Positions 21,924-33,574 of a DNA stretch of 64,000 bases are shown one piece after another (the stretch's first letter is position 1; every line of letters begins with the position of its first letter). Source of the stretch: Maniola hyperantus (Eukaryota > Arthropoda > Insecta > Lepidoptera > Nymphalidae); NCBI RefSeq assembly GCF_902806685.2, contig NC_048561.1, forward strand, positions 4,525,157 to 4,589,156, in the 5' to 3' direction. Below the pieces are notes generated by a model. It was not told the origin of the DNA. It ran no database searches and saw only the letters and a list, made by a program, of their open reading frames with translations. The translations under genes were made by a program, and so were the position numbers.

Positions 21924-22298
21924 TTACTTCGAGCTGGTGTACTTGGTGACGGCCTTTGTGCCTTCACTGACCGCGTGCTTGGCCAGCTCTCCCGGCAGCA
22001 GTAGTCTCACAGAGGTCTGCACCTCCCTGGAGGTGATCGTCGATCTCTTGTTGTAGTGGGCGAGACGGGAGGCCTCGGCGGCGATGCGCTCAAATATGTC
22101 GTTCACGAACGAGTTCATGATCGACATAGCCTTACTGGAGATACCGGTGTCGGGGTGGACCTGCTTGAGCACCTTGTAGATGTAAATAGCGTAGCTCTCC
22201 TTCCTCTTGTGCTTCTTCTTTTTCTTGTCAGACTTGGAGATATTCTTCTGGGCCTTGCCGGATTTCTTGGCTGCCTTACCGCTAGTCTTGGGTGGCAT
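21924..22298 (-). CDS. H2B: Histone H2B, unit 3
   Basis: 124 aa, identical to unit 1. Confidence 0.97.
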   Translation of the reverse strand: MPPKTSGKAAKKSGKAQKNISKSDKKKKKHKRKESYAIYIYKVLKQVHPDTGISSKAMSIMNSFVNDIFERIAAEASRLAHYNKRSTITSREVQTSVRLLLPGELAKHAVSEGTKAVTKYTSSK

Positions 22299-22968
22299 AT
22301 TGTACTAAGTACGTTCTGCGAGCACTATTACAAACAGACACTGAATAGGTAACGCGACCGCTGTACCGATGAGACGCTACAGAAGTGTGATCGGCTACCG
22401 GCGGGTCTATCGAGTTTTGTTAGTTTCTCAGCGCGGCAGAGTAGCGACTGCGGCGAGCGGCTTGGTCCGATTCGACCAATCGTCGAACGATTTTAATTGT
22501 TCCGCGTGAGGGGGATGGAGGGGGGGGGGGGGGGGGGGGGGCGTAATTTCGAGGACCCCTGCCCCCTCTCCGCTCGCTGGTGATAAAATAATAATAATTA
22601 TACCCCAAATTATTTAAAAAAAATAAAAAAAAAAAAATGTATGTATGTATGTATGTATGTATGTATGTACGTACGTATGTAACGCATCTGGGTTTCACCC
22701 TTTTCGACTTTCTAAATTTACTTTAAAAATTAGGTAGGTGTGGTACGCGACAGGTCGCGATGGCAGTCGGGAAGGGAACCCCTCCCCCCCCCCCCCGCAT
22801 CATACCCCGATTGCCATCTCAACCTGTCGCGGACCTATAGGTAGGTAGTTAGTTAGTTACCGTCTACTATGTTGTTGTTGTATAATATCTTATTAGGTAG
22901 ATATACCTACGTTATAAAGATATTGTGTTGTATCGTTGATATCATTATTAATATTGGAACAGTTTTGT

Positions 22969-22984
22969 GGCCCTGAAAAGGGCC
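22969..22984 (-). terminator. Histone 3' stem-loop of H2A, unit 3
   Basis: Standard hairpin. Confidence 0.93.
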
Positions 22985-23055
22985 TTTTGTTCATTTCTTG
23001 ATAGAAATAATATTGAGTAATCAATGTAGATAGATGGGCACCAAGGTGTAGGTGT

Positions 23056-23430
23056 TTAAGCCTTCTTCTCGGTCTTCTTGGGCAACAGGACAGCTTGGAT
23101 GTTCGGCAACACGCCACCCTGTGCGATAGTCACGCCAGAGAGGAGCTTGTTCAGTTCCTCGTCGTTGCGGATGGCCAGCTGGAGATGCCTGGGTATGATC
23201 CTGGTCTTCTTGTTGTCGCGCGCCGCGTTGCCGGCCAACTCGAGAACTTCAGCGGCCAGGTACTCCATCACGGCCGCGAGGTAAACGGGCGCGCCGGCAC
23301 CGACGCGTTCAGCGTAGTTGCCCTTCCTCAGCAGCCGGTGAATACGTCCGACGGGAAACTGTAGACCGGCACGGTTCGAGCGAGACTTGACCTTTCCCTT
23401 AACTTTGCCGCCTTTGCCACGCCCGGACAT
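23056..23430 (-). CDS. H2A: Histone H2A, unit 3 (promoter interrupted)
   Basis: 124 aa, identical to unit 1. As there, element A begins 98 bp upstream and cuts the gene off from its TATA box, now at 27301-27308. Confidence 0.97.
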   Translation of the reverse strand: MSGRGKGGKVKGKVKSRSNRAGLQFPVGRIHRLLRKGNYAERVGAGAPVYLAAVMEYLAAEVLELAGNAARDNKKTRIIPRHLQLAIRNDEELNKLLSGVTIAQGGVLPNIQAVLLPKKTEKKA

Positions 23431-23708
23431 TGTTGTTGAGAAGTTTAAAAACAATCTAAATCACAAATGTACGTGTACGTTGTGTACACGCGTGCGAGCG
23501 GAGCGGTGAACTCTTTAAAAAACCATCGTGTTTGTTGTTTCGGATTGACTATGCTGCGTAGGCCCTACTGGCCGCTACAGCGTCACCGGGGGGGTTGGCG
23601 AGCGCGAAGCTCCGCCTGGGGGTGAGCCCTAGAGCTCGAAGAACAATTCAGAGTGATCGGGGGGCAACGCCATCCTAAGGGCGCCTCCTGCGAGGCTCGG
23701 ACCACGGC

Positions 23709-26660
23709 TTAGGGTAACGTTGGGATGGGAGGAGCTGTTAATCTGATGTTTTGGTCAGTGGGTCCCCGGGGGCGTGACACATGGCCACGACCGGGTGACG
23801 TCAGGAATCGGGGACCTCGTCTTCGCCGGCGAAGACGCTGTAACTTTGTTTTGTGTAACCCTTCGAAAAAGGGGGCATTGTCGGTCATTATCTGGTCGTC
23901 GGGATCGTTAAGGACATGCTTAGGGCGTCTTTTATCGGGAGGATCATTTCTGTCGGGTGTGTACGTCGCGGCCCCGACTACTAATGGGTTGGGGTGCCTA
24001 ATAGCTTTCTCAAAATAATTTTTTGAGAGCTGTTTGAAGTAGTACGCTATGGTCGGGAGTTGGAGGTCTCTGTGGAGATCCACATTGCGCACAAACCACG
24101 GAGAGCCCGTGGCCATACGCATGAACTTGTTTTGTAGGATTTGGAGGGGTTTGAGAAAGGAGGGCGGCCGGTGAGCAAATGCGATACAAGCATAAGACAT
24201 TATTGGCCGGATGCACGTCTTATATAGCGTGACTTTATGTCGAATAGACATTTTACTTTTGGCACAAATCATAGGGTAGAGGCGATTGAGCACAATCGTT
24301 GCACTATTTCGGACTCTACGGATGTGTGCTGCAAAAGTCATCTTACTATCGAATGTTACACCCAAGTATTTGGCTTTCGAATGCCAGGGAATTGGACGGT
24401 CGTAGAGTGAGATTTCTTTTTGACGAAGTGAGTAAAGTCTAGTTTTAGACTTATTAAAGAGCACTGCTGCGCTCTTGTCCGGGTTTACCTCGATTCTCCA
24501 TCGACGGAACCAGTGACCCAGTTCATTGACCGCCTTTTGGAGTCGAGTTATTACTATGTTGTAATTTAAGTGGGAGCAGTATAGTGCGGTGTCGTCCGCG
24601 AACTGGGCTATGTGAACGTACGGAGATCTGGGGATGTCCCTGGTGTATAACGCATACAAAAGGGGTGAGAGCAGGGAGCCCTGGGGGACTCCAGCTCGGA
24701 GGGGTCTTGGAGAGGATAGAGTCCCATCCAGTCGATAACGGAAAGTTCGATTCGTGAGAAAGTCTCGTATTAACCATACAAGTCTTTTGGGCACGTTCAG
24801 TTGGAATAGCTTGTAAATCAAGCCGGCGTGCCATACCTTGTCAAAAGCTTTGGCTACGTCGAAGAATAAGGCTCCCGTTGAAATACCTTTAGTTTTAAAT
24901 CGGTTGAACCCGAGAAGGATGTGCTCCGTGAGGCGGTGCACTTGGTGGACACATGAGTGTCCAGTTCGGAAGGCGAATTGCTCGTCGTTAAGGAGATTGT
25001 TCTCCTCTACAAAGGACCTGAGCCGGATAAGGATAATTTTCTCATACACCTTGCCAAGAGTGTTGAGCAGACTAATGGGGCGGTAGCTAGTGGGGAGGTT
25101 CTTAGGTTTACCTGGCTTGGGGATTCCTATGACAGTAGCTTCTTTCCACCGGTCGGGGAAGGAGCATCCTGCCATAAGAGTGTTGAATATAACCACTAGG
25201 AGGTTGATTAGAACATCGGGGAGTAGTTTGAGAGTCTTATTATTGATAGTGTCGGGGCCGGGGGCTTTTTTAGCGTGTAGCTCTTTTATTATTTGGCGAA
25301 CTTCGCCGCTGGTAGTTGGACTGATAGGATCACCGTCTGGTGCGGCGGAGAAAAGGTCTGCTAGTTCTACTTCAACCAGCTTTATATGGGAATTATCTAG
25401 CGAGATGGTGCTCGGGGTGCATTGGGATTCTAAACTGTCAGCCAAACATTCAGCCTTATCGGCGTCATCAAAGGCGGGTGGATTGTTGGGACGTAAAAGC
25501 GGAGGAGTCGCCGAGACAGGGTCGGCTTTGAGAGCCCTCGCCAGGCTGTAGTAGGCTACATGCGATGGCGTGAGCTCACTCAACCTCCTGTCCCATTGCT
25601 CTTCGCGGAGTTCGGCAAGGCGAGCCTTAACCTCCCTCTGGGCTCTCCAGAGTTCCCTCCGGTTGTCGGCATTCGGCCATGCGTCGTGGGCCCTACGTTT
25701 GGCATTCTTGATAGTGATCAGCTGTCTGGCGTCGTCCGGCAACTGTCGACGGGTGAAACCGTCCGGCATCTGACGGGAGCAGGCGCTGAGAGCATCGCGG
25801 ATATGATTGGTAAGGTGCAGCGAGGCTGCATGCGCTTCATCGAGGCTACCTATAATTTCAGGAATTTGGGATATATGCTCTGAGTCAATAGACTTGAGCT
25901 GGTCTGCTAGTTTTTTAAAATCTATGATTGTTTTGATCGGGGGGGCCGCATTGGGCGATGGTCCCAGCCTCATCAGTATGGGCCGGTGATCTGAGCAGAG
26001 CTCAGACAGCACCTCCAAAGGACTTACCTGAAGGGCAATGTTCTTCAGAAGTGCTATGTCTAGTATGTCCGGTCTGTCGGTTCGTCTGTCGTTACTTGGA
26101 TAGCGAGTCGGTGTGTCCGGGGCTATAACTATGAAGTTAAGATCAGGGCGGCGGGCCAGTCTTTGAAGCTGAAGGCCTCGTGAGTTCGGGGAGCGGCAAT
26201 TCCAACTTGAATCCTTGGCGTTAAAATCTCCGGCCAAGATGACGGAGTCTCCTAATGAGAGGAGTGCACGGATGTCACTTTCTAGCAGATCTTTCATGGG
26301 AGAGAGATAGACGGATGCTAGTGTGATAGACGGATGGCCAGTCACACTCACCTGACATATCGAAGCTTCGGTATTGGTCATATTCGGAGGATCGAGAGGA
26401 GTGCAGTGTAAAGCCCTTCTGTAGTATATGGCAGTGCCACCCATAGCAGTGGATCTGTCATTTCTAATTATGTTGAAGTTTGCGATTTTAGGATTTTTCT
26501 TACTAGGTTTCAAGAATGTCTCTTGTACTAGAAGAATGTCAATTTGATGAGCGCACACAAACTCGCGGACCTCATCAATTTGATCACTAAGGCCGTTCGC
26601 GTTGTAAAAAGCGATAGATAGGGAATGGGGTTTTAATCTACCTAGGGTCGTATTAGCCAT
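23709..26660 (-). CDS. Family A ORF2: endonuclease and reverse transcriptase, unit 3 copy
   Basis: 983 aa, identical in protein to the unit 1 copy, with all endonuclease and FADD reverse transcriptase motifs intact. Confidence 0.93.
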   Translation of the reverse strand: MANTTLGRLKPHSLSIAFYNANGLSDQIDEVREFVCAHQIDILLVQETFLKPSKKNPKIANFNIIRNDRSTAMGGTAIYYRRALHCTPLDPPNMTNTEASICQVSVTGHPSITLASVYLSPMKDLLESDIRALLSLGDSVILAGDFNAKDSSWNCRSPNSRGLQLQRLARRPDLNFIVIAPDTPTRYPSNDRRTDRPDILDIALLKNIALQVSPLEVLSELCSDHRPILMRLGPSPNAAPPIKTIIDFKKLADQLKSIDSEHISQIPEIIGSLDEAHAASLHLTNHIRDALSACSRQMPDGFTRRQLPDDARQLITIKNAKRRAHDAWPNADNRRELWRAQREVKARLAELREEQWDRRLSELTPSHVAYYSLARALKADPVSATPPLLRPNNPPAFDDADKAECLADSLESQCTPSTISLDNSHIKLVEVELADLFSAAPDGDPISPTTSGEVRQIIKELHAKKAPGPDTINNKTLKLLPDVLINLLVVIFNTLMAGCSFPDRWKEATVIGIPKPGKPKNLPTSYRPISLLNTLGKVYEKIILIRLRSFVEENNLLNDEQFAFRTGHSCVHQVHRLTEHILLGFNRFKTKGISTGALFFDVAKAFDKVWHAGLIYKLFQLNVPKRLVWLIRDFLTNRTFRYRLDGTLSSPRPLRAGVPQGSLLSPLLYALYTRDIPRSPYVHIAQFADDTALYCSHLNYNIVITRLQKAVNELGHWFRRWRIEVNPDKSAAVLFNKSKTRLYSLRQKEISLYDRPIPWHSKAKYLGVTFDSKMTFAAHIRRVRNSATIVLNRLYPMICAKSKMSIRHKVTLYKTCIRPIMSYACIAFAHRPPSFLKPLQILQNKFMRMATGSPWFVRNVDLHRDLQLPTIAYYFKQLSKNYFEKAIRHPNPLVVGAATYTPDRNDPPDKRRPKHVLNDPDDQIMTDNAPFFEGLHKTKLQRLRRRRRGPRFLTSPGRGHVSRPRGPTDQNIRLTAPPIPTLP

Positions 26661-27277
26661 TATAGGTCGCTTTTAAATTATTAATAGAAATGAGTAAACC
26701 CAAGTGTTGGGTGATCGCTGCTTTAGGATCCTTTCTAAAGGTCCTTGCGAAGATCTCCATCTCCTCTATGTCGATGGAGGCAAGGACATTCTCAATCAGT
26801 TTGAGATTGTCCGCTGCGTTAGCCGCTGCGGAGGAATAGGGTGCTTGGCCTGGATTGAATTGTATTAATTTAGGCGTAGTGGCCATGACCGGGGCCGTTT
26901 TGGCTGGCTTGGCTGAGGGTGCTTGGGGAGGAATGGGCGCCGGGGGGTTAGCCCTGGGGAGAGGTTTTTCCCACGCGTTGGATGCCGGAGCTGGCGCTGG
27001 GATAAATTTCTGAGCGGGCTTTGGAGTTGCTGCAGGTTTGCGGTCGGCTAATTTACCCCTTCGCTTCTGCTCTTTAGGGGCTTTCGGGCAACCGCGATAA
27101 TTCGCGGTGTGTCCCTGTGTCCTGCAGAGCACGCAGCTGGGGGGTTCCTCAGTCTTCTGCGTCCTGGGGCAGTCGGAAGTCCCATGATCCCCTAGGCACT
27201 TAACGCACCTAGGGTGGGCGAAGCAATTTTTGGCGGAGTGGCCGTATAATTGACAACGGTGGCACTGCCCCATCCTG
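26653..27277 (-). pseudogene. Family A ORF1 remnant, unit 3 copy
   Basis: Same zinc-knuckle half as at 7303-7927, first ATG at 27271-27273. It overlaps the ORF2 start by 8 nt. Confidence 0.8.
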
Positions 27278-27300
27278 AAAAACCATCGCGTCGAGCCGCA

Positions 27301-27308
27301 TTTATATA
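27301..27308 (-). promoter_or_regulatory. TATA box of H2A, unit 3, separated by the element
   Basis: TATATAAA; the element's first base (27277) lies 31 bp from its first T. Confidence 0.75.
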
Positions 27309-28244
27309 GTAAAACCGCGCTCCTTAGTAAGGTGGGGATAGCGACGAGCCACCACGGGCACGTTTGCATCAAGTTTGTTTGTTTTTTTGAAAATGCGACG
27401 TTGCATGTAGAGAAGGGACAGCGAAGCGACAACGTCGCATTGAAAAATTCTACGAAAATGTTATTATTTTATTTTTTTTGTTTTTTTTTTCAATGTCAAA
27501 AGAAAATACGATAAGACGGACGGACGGAGCGGGAGTCGGGATCGGGTTCGTCGGCTGGCCGTGATGTGCGACGTGCGACGTGAACGAGCTGAGCGTAGTA
27601 GTACATAGGCCTAGTAGATAGAGTATATATAGTGTGTATTGTAGGTACCTATGTATACAATATTTTAGTCTAATAGACCGTGTGTGTGTGAACTGTGAAT
27701 GAGATGAAAGAAGAAGAATAATCGTCAATCAGTGTTAGTGTTAGTGGTAGGTAGTGGTAGTGCTATGGTACTTATGACCATGATCCAAGCAAACAAACGT
27801 TCCTCCCGGTCGGTGTCGGTGTCGGTGTTGGGGACAATGGGCAGAGAAACTTTCAGCTTTTATAATTACCTAATTATTTATGAAGTACTTACTAATAAAA
27901 TAAATTAGTAAGTAATTAATATAGACCGTAGGTAATTATTGTAGTAAACTAAATAATTAAATAAGCTATATAAGATAGATAGGTAGGTAGGTACCTATAT
28001 ATCTTATATAGCTTATTTAATGGTATGATTGGTACCTATGTAATTATTATTATGTATAGAATATACCTAGGGTAGGTAGTAACATATTGAGCTTTTAAAG
28101 GTGTTAACAGGTACCTACCTAAGTTAACTACCATGACCATAGAAATAGTATAATATAAAATAACTGGTACTTGTATATTATATACAGTTGTAAAACGTGC
28201 CTTTTTAGCGTAGAGTAGGCGAAGCGAGCTTTAATTTCTTTTTG

Positions 28245-28582
28245 TTAGGCATTCACAAACGCGAGCGAAGCGAGCGTTTTTTTTTTTTGTTAGGCATTTT
28301 TTTTGTTAGGCATTTTTTTTTTTTAGGCATTCTCAAACGCGAGCGAAGCGAGCGTTTTTTTTTTGTTAGGCATTCACAAACGCGAGCGAAGCGAGCGTTT
28401 TTTTTTTGTAGGCATTCACAAACGCGAGCGAAGCGAGCGTTTTTTTTTTTTAGGCATTTTTACAAACGCGAGCGAAGCGAGCGTTTTTTTTTTGTTAGGC
28501 ATTCACAAACGCGAGCGAAGCGAGCGTTTTTTTTTTTTGTAGGCATTCACAAACGCGAGCGAAGCGAGCGTTTTTTTTTTTA
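28245..28582. repeat. Minisatellite GCGAGCGAAGCGAGCG, unit 3, cut by the gap
   Basis: Runs into the N block inside the last T-run, so the array end is not known. Confidence 0.8.
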
Positions 28583-28782
28583 NNNNNNNNNNNNNNNNNN
28601 NNNNNNNNNNNNNNNNNNNNNNNNNNNNNNNNNNNNNNNNNNNNNNNNNNNNNNNNNNNNNNNNNNNNNNNNNNNNNNNNNNNNNNNNNNNNNNNNNNNN
28701 NNNNNNNNNNNNNNNNNNNNNNNNNNNNNNNNNNNNNNNNNNNNNNNNNNNNNNNNNNNNNNNNNNNNNNNNNNNNNNNNNN
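28583..28782. other. Assembly gap (200 N)
   Basis: Exactly 200 N, probably a placeholder of unknown true length. By comparison with unit 2 at least about 3.5 kb should be here: H1, the H1-H4 spacer and H4. The sequence resumes at GGCCTGGTCGTCC in the H4 promoter, within 2 bp of the position where family A inserts, so the gap may also hide an element. Confidence 0.97.
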
Positions 28783-28796
28783 GGCCTGGTCGTCCG

Positions 28797-28804
28797 TATT
28801 TATA
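28797..28804 (-). promoter_or_regulatory. TATA box of the H4 lost in the gap
   Basis: TATAAATA; the tandem second copy lacks one T here, in keeping with the poor sequence of this region. Confidence 0.65.
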
Positions 28805-28991
28805 GTATTATAGGTACGCGCGAGAAAGAAAGAGACACACACAACAACTTGCTTGGTGGGACTGGGACGCGACGTCGAGAGACGCGGGGGGGGGGGGGGG
28901 GGGGGGGGGGGGGGAGGAGGGTGTGTTTGTTGGTGTATGATTTAATAATATTGACAAAATTAGCTATCTATTAACGAAGGGATTATTTTGG

Positions 28992-29023
<32 letters not shown>

Positions 29024-29168
29024 AAGTTAAATAATTAGGATTTCATGTGACATACCTATCAATTTATCAAAATCGGTTGCCGAGCCGTGAGTTTAAGTTG
29101 CGTTACAAACGGACATATATAATATATATATATATAGTATTCAATATGTGCAGGTCAAAGACGTCATA

Positions 29169-29199
<31 letters not shown>

Positions 29200-29474
29200 A
29201 TTCATTACAGTCGGCGTGTAGGTGATAGTATCTATAATAAATAGGTACCTAGTAGGTACGTAATTAATAACGTCGTATGATGTAGGTAGGTAGGTCGATA
29301 CCTAACTACTGGCATAGGGTATTTTAATAGTGATCAACAAAACCGCCAACACGAGCAGGTAGAGCAACTGTGTTAACACCGAGCACCTCATGGTACGTGC
29401 AGGGTAGGTAGTAGAATAGAACGAGAGAGAAGTAAAGTAGCCCTAGGTGGTAGTTATCTAATATGAAAGTTTGT

Positions 29475-29490
29475 GGCCCTGAAAAGGGCC
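29475..29490 (-). terminator. Histone 3' stem-loop of H3, unit 4
   Basis: The hairpin is intact; the flanking runs are each one base shorter than in other units. Confidence 0.9.
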
Positions 29491-29568
29491 TTTGCATTGC
29501 TACGAATCAGGTAGGGTACCTACTACATATGATTAGGTAAGTGAGCACCCGACGACGCTCGCACATTT

Positions 29569-29983
<415 letters not shown>

Positions 29984-30074
29984 TTACTAAAAGAGAGTGA
30001 AAAAAAAAAAATAACTTTTTATCGTGCGCGCGTCCAGTCGCAATGACACTGTTAATTTATAAAAATTTCCCCGC

Positions 30075-31339
30075 TTGTGTGTGTGTTGTTTCGGATTGAC
30101 TATGCTGCGTAGGCCCATTGGCCGCTACAGCGTCACCGGGGGGGTTGGCGAGCGCGAAGCTCCGCCTGGGGGTGAGCCCTAGGGCTCGAAGAAATAATTC
30201 GAGAGGTCGGGGGCAACGTCCTCCTAAGGGGCGCCTCTGTGAGGCTCGGACCTCGGCTTAGGATGACGTTGGGATGGGTGGAGTTGGTCGGTTTTTGTTG
30301 GTTAGTCCGTACGCCCCCGAGGCCGTGGCGTGAGCCACGTCCGGGGACGTTAGAATCGGGGACCTCGTCTTCGCCGGCGGAAGACGCTGTGATGAGGTTG
30401 AATGTGTAGCCCTACGAGATAGGTGCATTGTCGGTTCATGATTGATCGTCTGGGTCATTAAGGACGTGCTTAGGGCGTCTTTTATCTGGGGGGTCGTTTC
30501 GGTTCAGGGGTGTAAGTCGCTGCCTCAACTATTAGGGGGTTGGGGTGTCTAATGGCTTTCTCAAAATAATTTTTGGAAAGCTGTTTAAGTAATGAGCTAT
30601 TGTCGGCGTGTGGAGTCTCTGTGGAGGTCCACGTTGCGCATGTACCACGGGGAGCCAGTGGCCGTACGCATAAACTTATTCTGTAGGACTTGGAGAGGTT
30701 TGAGAGAGGAGGGCGGCAAGGTGTGCAAAGCAACACAGGCATAAGACATTATTGGGCGGATGCACGTTTTGTATAGCGTGACTTTTGTCGAAGTGACATT
30801 TGCTCTTTGCGCAAATCATGGGGTAAGACGGGAGAAGCACCATACGCTGCGTTCTTGCGGACTCTACGAATGTGCGCGGCGAAGCTCATCTTGTCATCAA
30901 AGGTTACACCCAAGTACTTGGTATTAGTTTGCCAGGGAATGGGGCGGTCGTAAAGAGTTATTTCAGTCTGTCGAAGGTTGTATTGTGATTTCCTTTTGGA
31001 CTTTTGAAAGAGCACTGCTGCGCTTTTCTCGGGTTAACCTTATCCTCAAAGGCGGAACCAGTGGCCTAGGCTACTGACTGCCTTTGGAGTCGAGCTTTAA
31101 CGTTCCGGTAGTTTAAGTCGGAGCTATATAGAGCTGTGTCATCCGCGAACTGGGCTATATGAACATGAGGGGATCTGGGAATGTCGCTGGTGTACAGCGC
31201 GTACAAAAGTGGCGAGAGCAGGGAGCCCTGAGGGACTCCTGCTCGGAGAGGTCTTGGGAGGATAGGGTCCCATCCAGACGGTAGCGAAAAGTTCGATTGG
31301 TGAGAAATTATCGTAGTAAACGTACGAGATCTTTCGGGC
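30075..31339 (-). mobile_element. Family C element, strongly 5'-truncated, in the H3 promoter of unit 4
   Basis: A 1.27-kb 3' fragment related to the element at 51663-56708. It is flanked by a 10-bp duplication ATTTCCCCGC (30065-30074 and 31340-31349). It covers the 3' UTR and about the last 350 ORF2 codons. The tail is CCGAAACAACACACACACAA. The insertion point is 12 bp downstream of the H3 TATA box, and the first element base lies 30 bp from the TATA T. Confidence 0.9.
30258..31339 (-). pseudogene. Family C ORF2 C-terminal fragment, frameshifted
   Basis: Pieces in several frames match residues about 621-971 of the intact family C ORF2, including AGVPQGS and FADD. It lacks the endonuclease and is broken by many single-base indels in the low-quality stretch, so how many breaks are real is unclear. 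Confidence 0.8.
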
Positions 31340-31361
31340 ATTTCCCCGCCGGGCTCTGAAT

Positions 31362-31369
31362 CTTATATA
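31362..31369 (-). promoter_or_regulatory. TATA box of H3, unit 4, separated by the C fragment
   Basis: TATATAAG, now 1.39 kb from the H3 ATG. A weaker TATAAATT remains close to H3 near 30054-30061. Confidence 0.7.
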
Positions 31370-31992
31370 CGAATGACGCGGGGAGGAAAGGGGCGAGAGG
31401 GGAAAGCGGGCAGGCAGTGCGCGCGCGACACAGACACATGATTGAAAGAGATTCGCTTATTATATAATTTATTGTTGTGTTGTCCGGTATTAGGTACTTA
31501 AAAAATAATAATAATAATAATAATGGGTAGGTAGGTAGGTAGGTGGGTTAAATATGTAGGTATTAGATATTTTGGTCATAGTTGCCATTATGTTATTATT
31601 ATTACTATTATTATTACAAACAAACAACATCACGGATCGAAGGAAAAAAAAAAAAAAAAAAAAAACCGAAACCGCACGCATTCTCGGATGATCAGCCGAA
31701 AGCCAACGCGGCAAATAAGAGTAGGCATAGGTATTAATTGTATTTCGGTAGGTACCTACATGATTAATTTTTAAGTTGTAATGTATTCAAGTAGTAGGTA
31801 GGAGGTACCTATTTAATTGTTAAAGCGTAATTCCAGCTAGGTGATTAGCGAAGGAAGCGCCGAGAATAGGTACCTATTATAGATAGGGTAGACAGGACTG
31901 TGTTTCTAACATTATTATTAATTAACATTTTAGTAGTCAATAAAAGTAGGTAGGTAAGTACCTATGCAGGTTTGAAGTAGGAATCATTTTGT

Positions 31993-32008
31993 GGCCCTGA
32001 AAAGGGCC
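31993..32008 (-). terminator. Histone 3' stem-loop of H2B, unit 4
   Basis: Standard hairpin. Confidence 0.93.
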
Positions 32009-32067
32009 TTTTGTTTACATATATCTCGTTCACTTCTAACGAGGAAGAGAAGACGCGAAGGGCTAGC

Positions 32068-32442
32068 TTACTTCGAGCTGGTGTACTTGGTGACGGCCTT
32101 TGTGCCTTCACTGACCGCGTGCTTGGCCAGCTCTCCCGGCAGCAGTAGTCTCACAGAGGTCTGCACCTCCCTGGAGGTGATCGTCGATCTCTTGTTGTAG
32201 TGGGCGAGACGGGAGGCCTCGGCGGCGATGCGCTCAAATATGTCGTTCACGAACGAGTTCATGATCGACATAGCCTTACTGGAGATACCGGTGTCGGGGT
32301 GGACCTGCTTGAGCACCTTGTAGATGTAAATAGCGTAGCTCTCCTTCCTCTTGTGCTTCTTCTTTTTCTTGTCAGACTTGGAGATATTCTTCTGGGCCTT
32401 GCCGGATTTCTTGGCTGCCTTACCGCTAGTCTTGGGTGGCAT
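32068..32442 (-). CDS. H2B: Histone H2B, unit 4
   Basis: 124 aa, identical to unit 1. It lies just beyond the low-quality stretch. Confidence 0.97.
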   Translation of the reverse strand: MPPKTSGKAAKKSGKAQKNISKSDKKKKKHKRKESYAIYIYKVLKQVHPDTGISSKAMSIMNSFVNDIFERIAAEASRLAHYNKRSTITSREVQTSVRLLLPGELAKHAVSEGTKAVTKYTSSK

Positions 32443-33112
32443 ATTGTACTAAGTACGTTCTGCGAGCACTATTACAAACAGACACTGAATAGGTAACGCG
32501 ACCGCTGTACCGATGAGACGCTACAGAAGTGTGATCGGCTACCGGCGGGTCTATCGAGTTTTGTTAGTTTCTCAGCGCGGCAGAGTAGCGACTGCGGCGA
32601 GCGGCTTGGTCCGATTCGACCAATCGTCGAACGATTTTAATTGTTCCGCGTGAGGGGGATGGAGGGGGGGGGGGGGGGAGTGCGGCGTAATTTCGAGGAC
32701 CCCTGCCCCCTCTCCGCTCGCTGGTGATAAAATAATAATAATTATACCCCAAATTATTTAAAAAAAATAAAAAAAAAAAAATGTATGTATGTATGTATGT
32801 ATGTATGTATGTACGTACGTATGTAACGCATCTGGGTTTCACCCTTTTCGACTTTCTAAATTTACTTTAAAAATTAGGTAGGTGTGGTACGCGACAGGTC
32901 GCGATGGCAGTCGGGAAGGGACCCCCCCCCCCCCCCCCCCGCATCATACCCCGATTGCCATCTCAACCTGTCGCGGACCTATAGGTAGGTAGTTAGTTAG
33001 TTACCGTCTACTATGTTGTTGTTGTATAATATCTTATTAGGTAGATATACCTACGTTATAAAGATATTGTGTTGTATCGTTGATATCATTATTAATATTG
33101 GAACAGTTTTGT

Positions 33113-33128
33113 GGCCCTGAAAAGGGCC
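33113..33128 (-). terminator. Histone 3' stem-loop of H2A, unit 4
   Basis: Standard hairpin. Confidence 0.93.
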
Positions 33129-33199
33129 TTTTGTTCATTTCTTGATAGAAATAATATTGAGTAATCAATGTAGATAGATGGGCACCAAGGTGTAGGTGT

Positions 33200-33574
33200 T
33201 TAAGCCTTCTTCTCGGTCTTCTTGGGCAACAGGACAGCTTGGATGTTCGGCAACACGCCACCCTGTGCGATAGTCACGCCAGAGAGGAGCTTGTTCAGTT
33301 CCTCGTCGTTGCGGATGGCCAGCTGGAGATGCCTGGGTATGATCCTGGTCTTCTTGTTGTCGCGCGCCGCGTTGCCGGCCAACTCGAGAACTTCAGCGGC
33401 CAGGTACTCCATCACGGCCGCGAGGTAAACGGGCGCGCCGGCACCGACGCGTTCAGCGTAGTTGCCCTTCCTCAGCAGCCGGTGAATACGTCCGACGGGA
33501 AACTGTAGACCGGCACGGTTCGAGCGAGACTTGACCTTTCCCTTAACTTTGCCGCCTTTGCCACGCCCGGACAT
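33200..33574 (-). CDS. H2A: Histone H2A, unit 4
   Basis: 124 aa, identical to unit 1, with an uninterrupted promoter (TATATAAA at 33685-33692). Confidence 0.97.
   Translation of the reverse strand: MSGRGKGGKVKGKVKSRSNRAGLQFPVGRIHRLLRKGNYAERVGAGAPVYLAAVMEYLAAEVLELAGNAARDNKKTRIIPRHLQLAIRNDEELNKLLSGVTIAQGGVLPNIQAVLLPKKTEKKA

Larger units (their letters stand above)
23529..27277 (-). mobile_element. Family A element, 5'-truncated, in the H2A promoter of unit 3
   Basis: Target duplication AAAAACCATCG at 23518-23528 and 27278-27288. Insertion point and truncation point are the same as in unit 1; the only difference I see is one extra base in the tail (CCGAAACAACAAACA). Shared breakpoints mean one insertion copied by recombination, not two events. 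Confidence 0.93.

Noticed and set aside
28242..28842. Frames spanning the N block
   Set aside because: They exist only because N codons are read as X.
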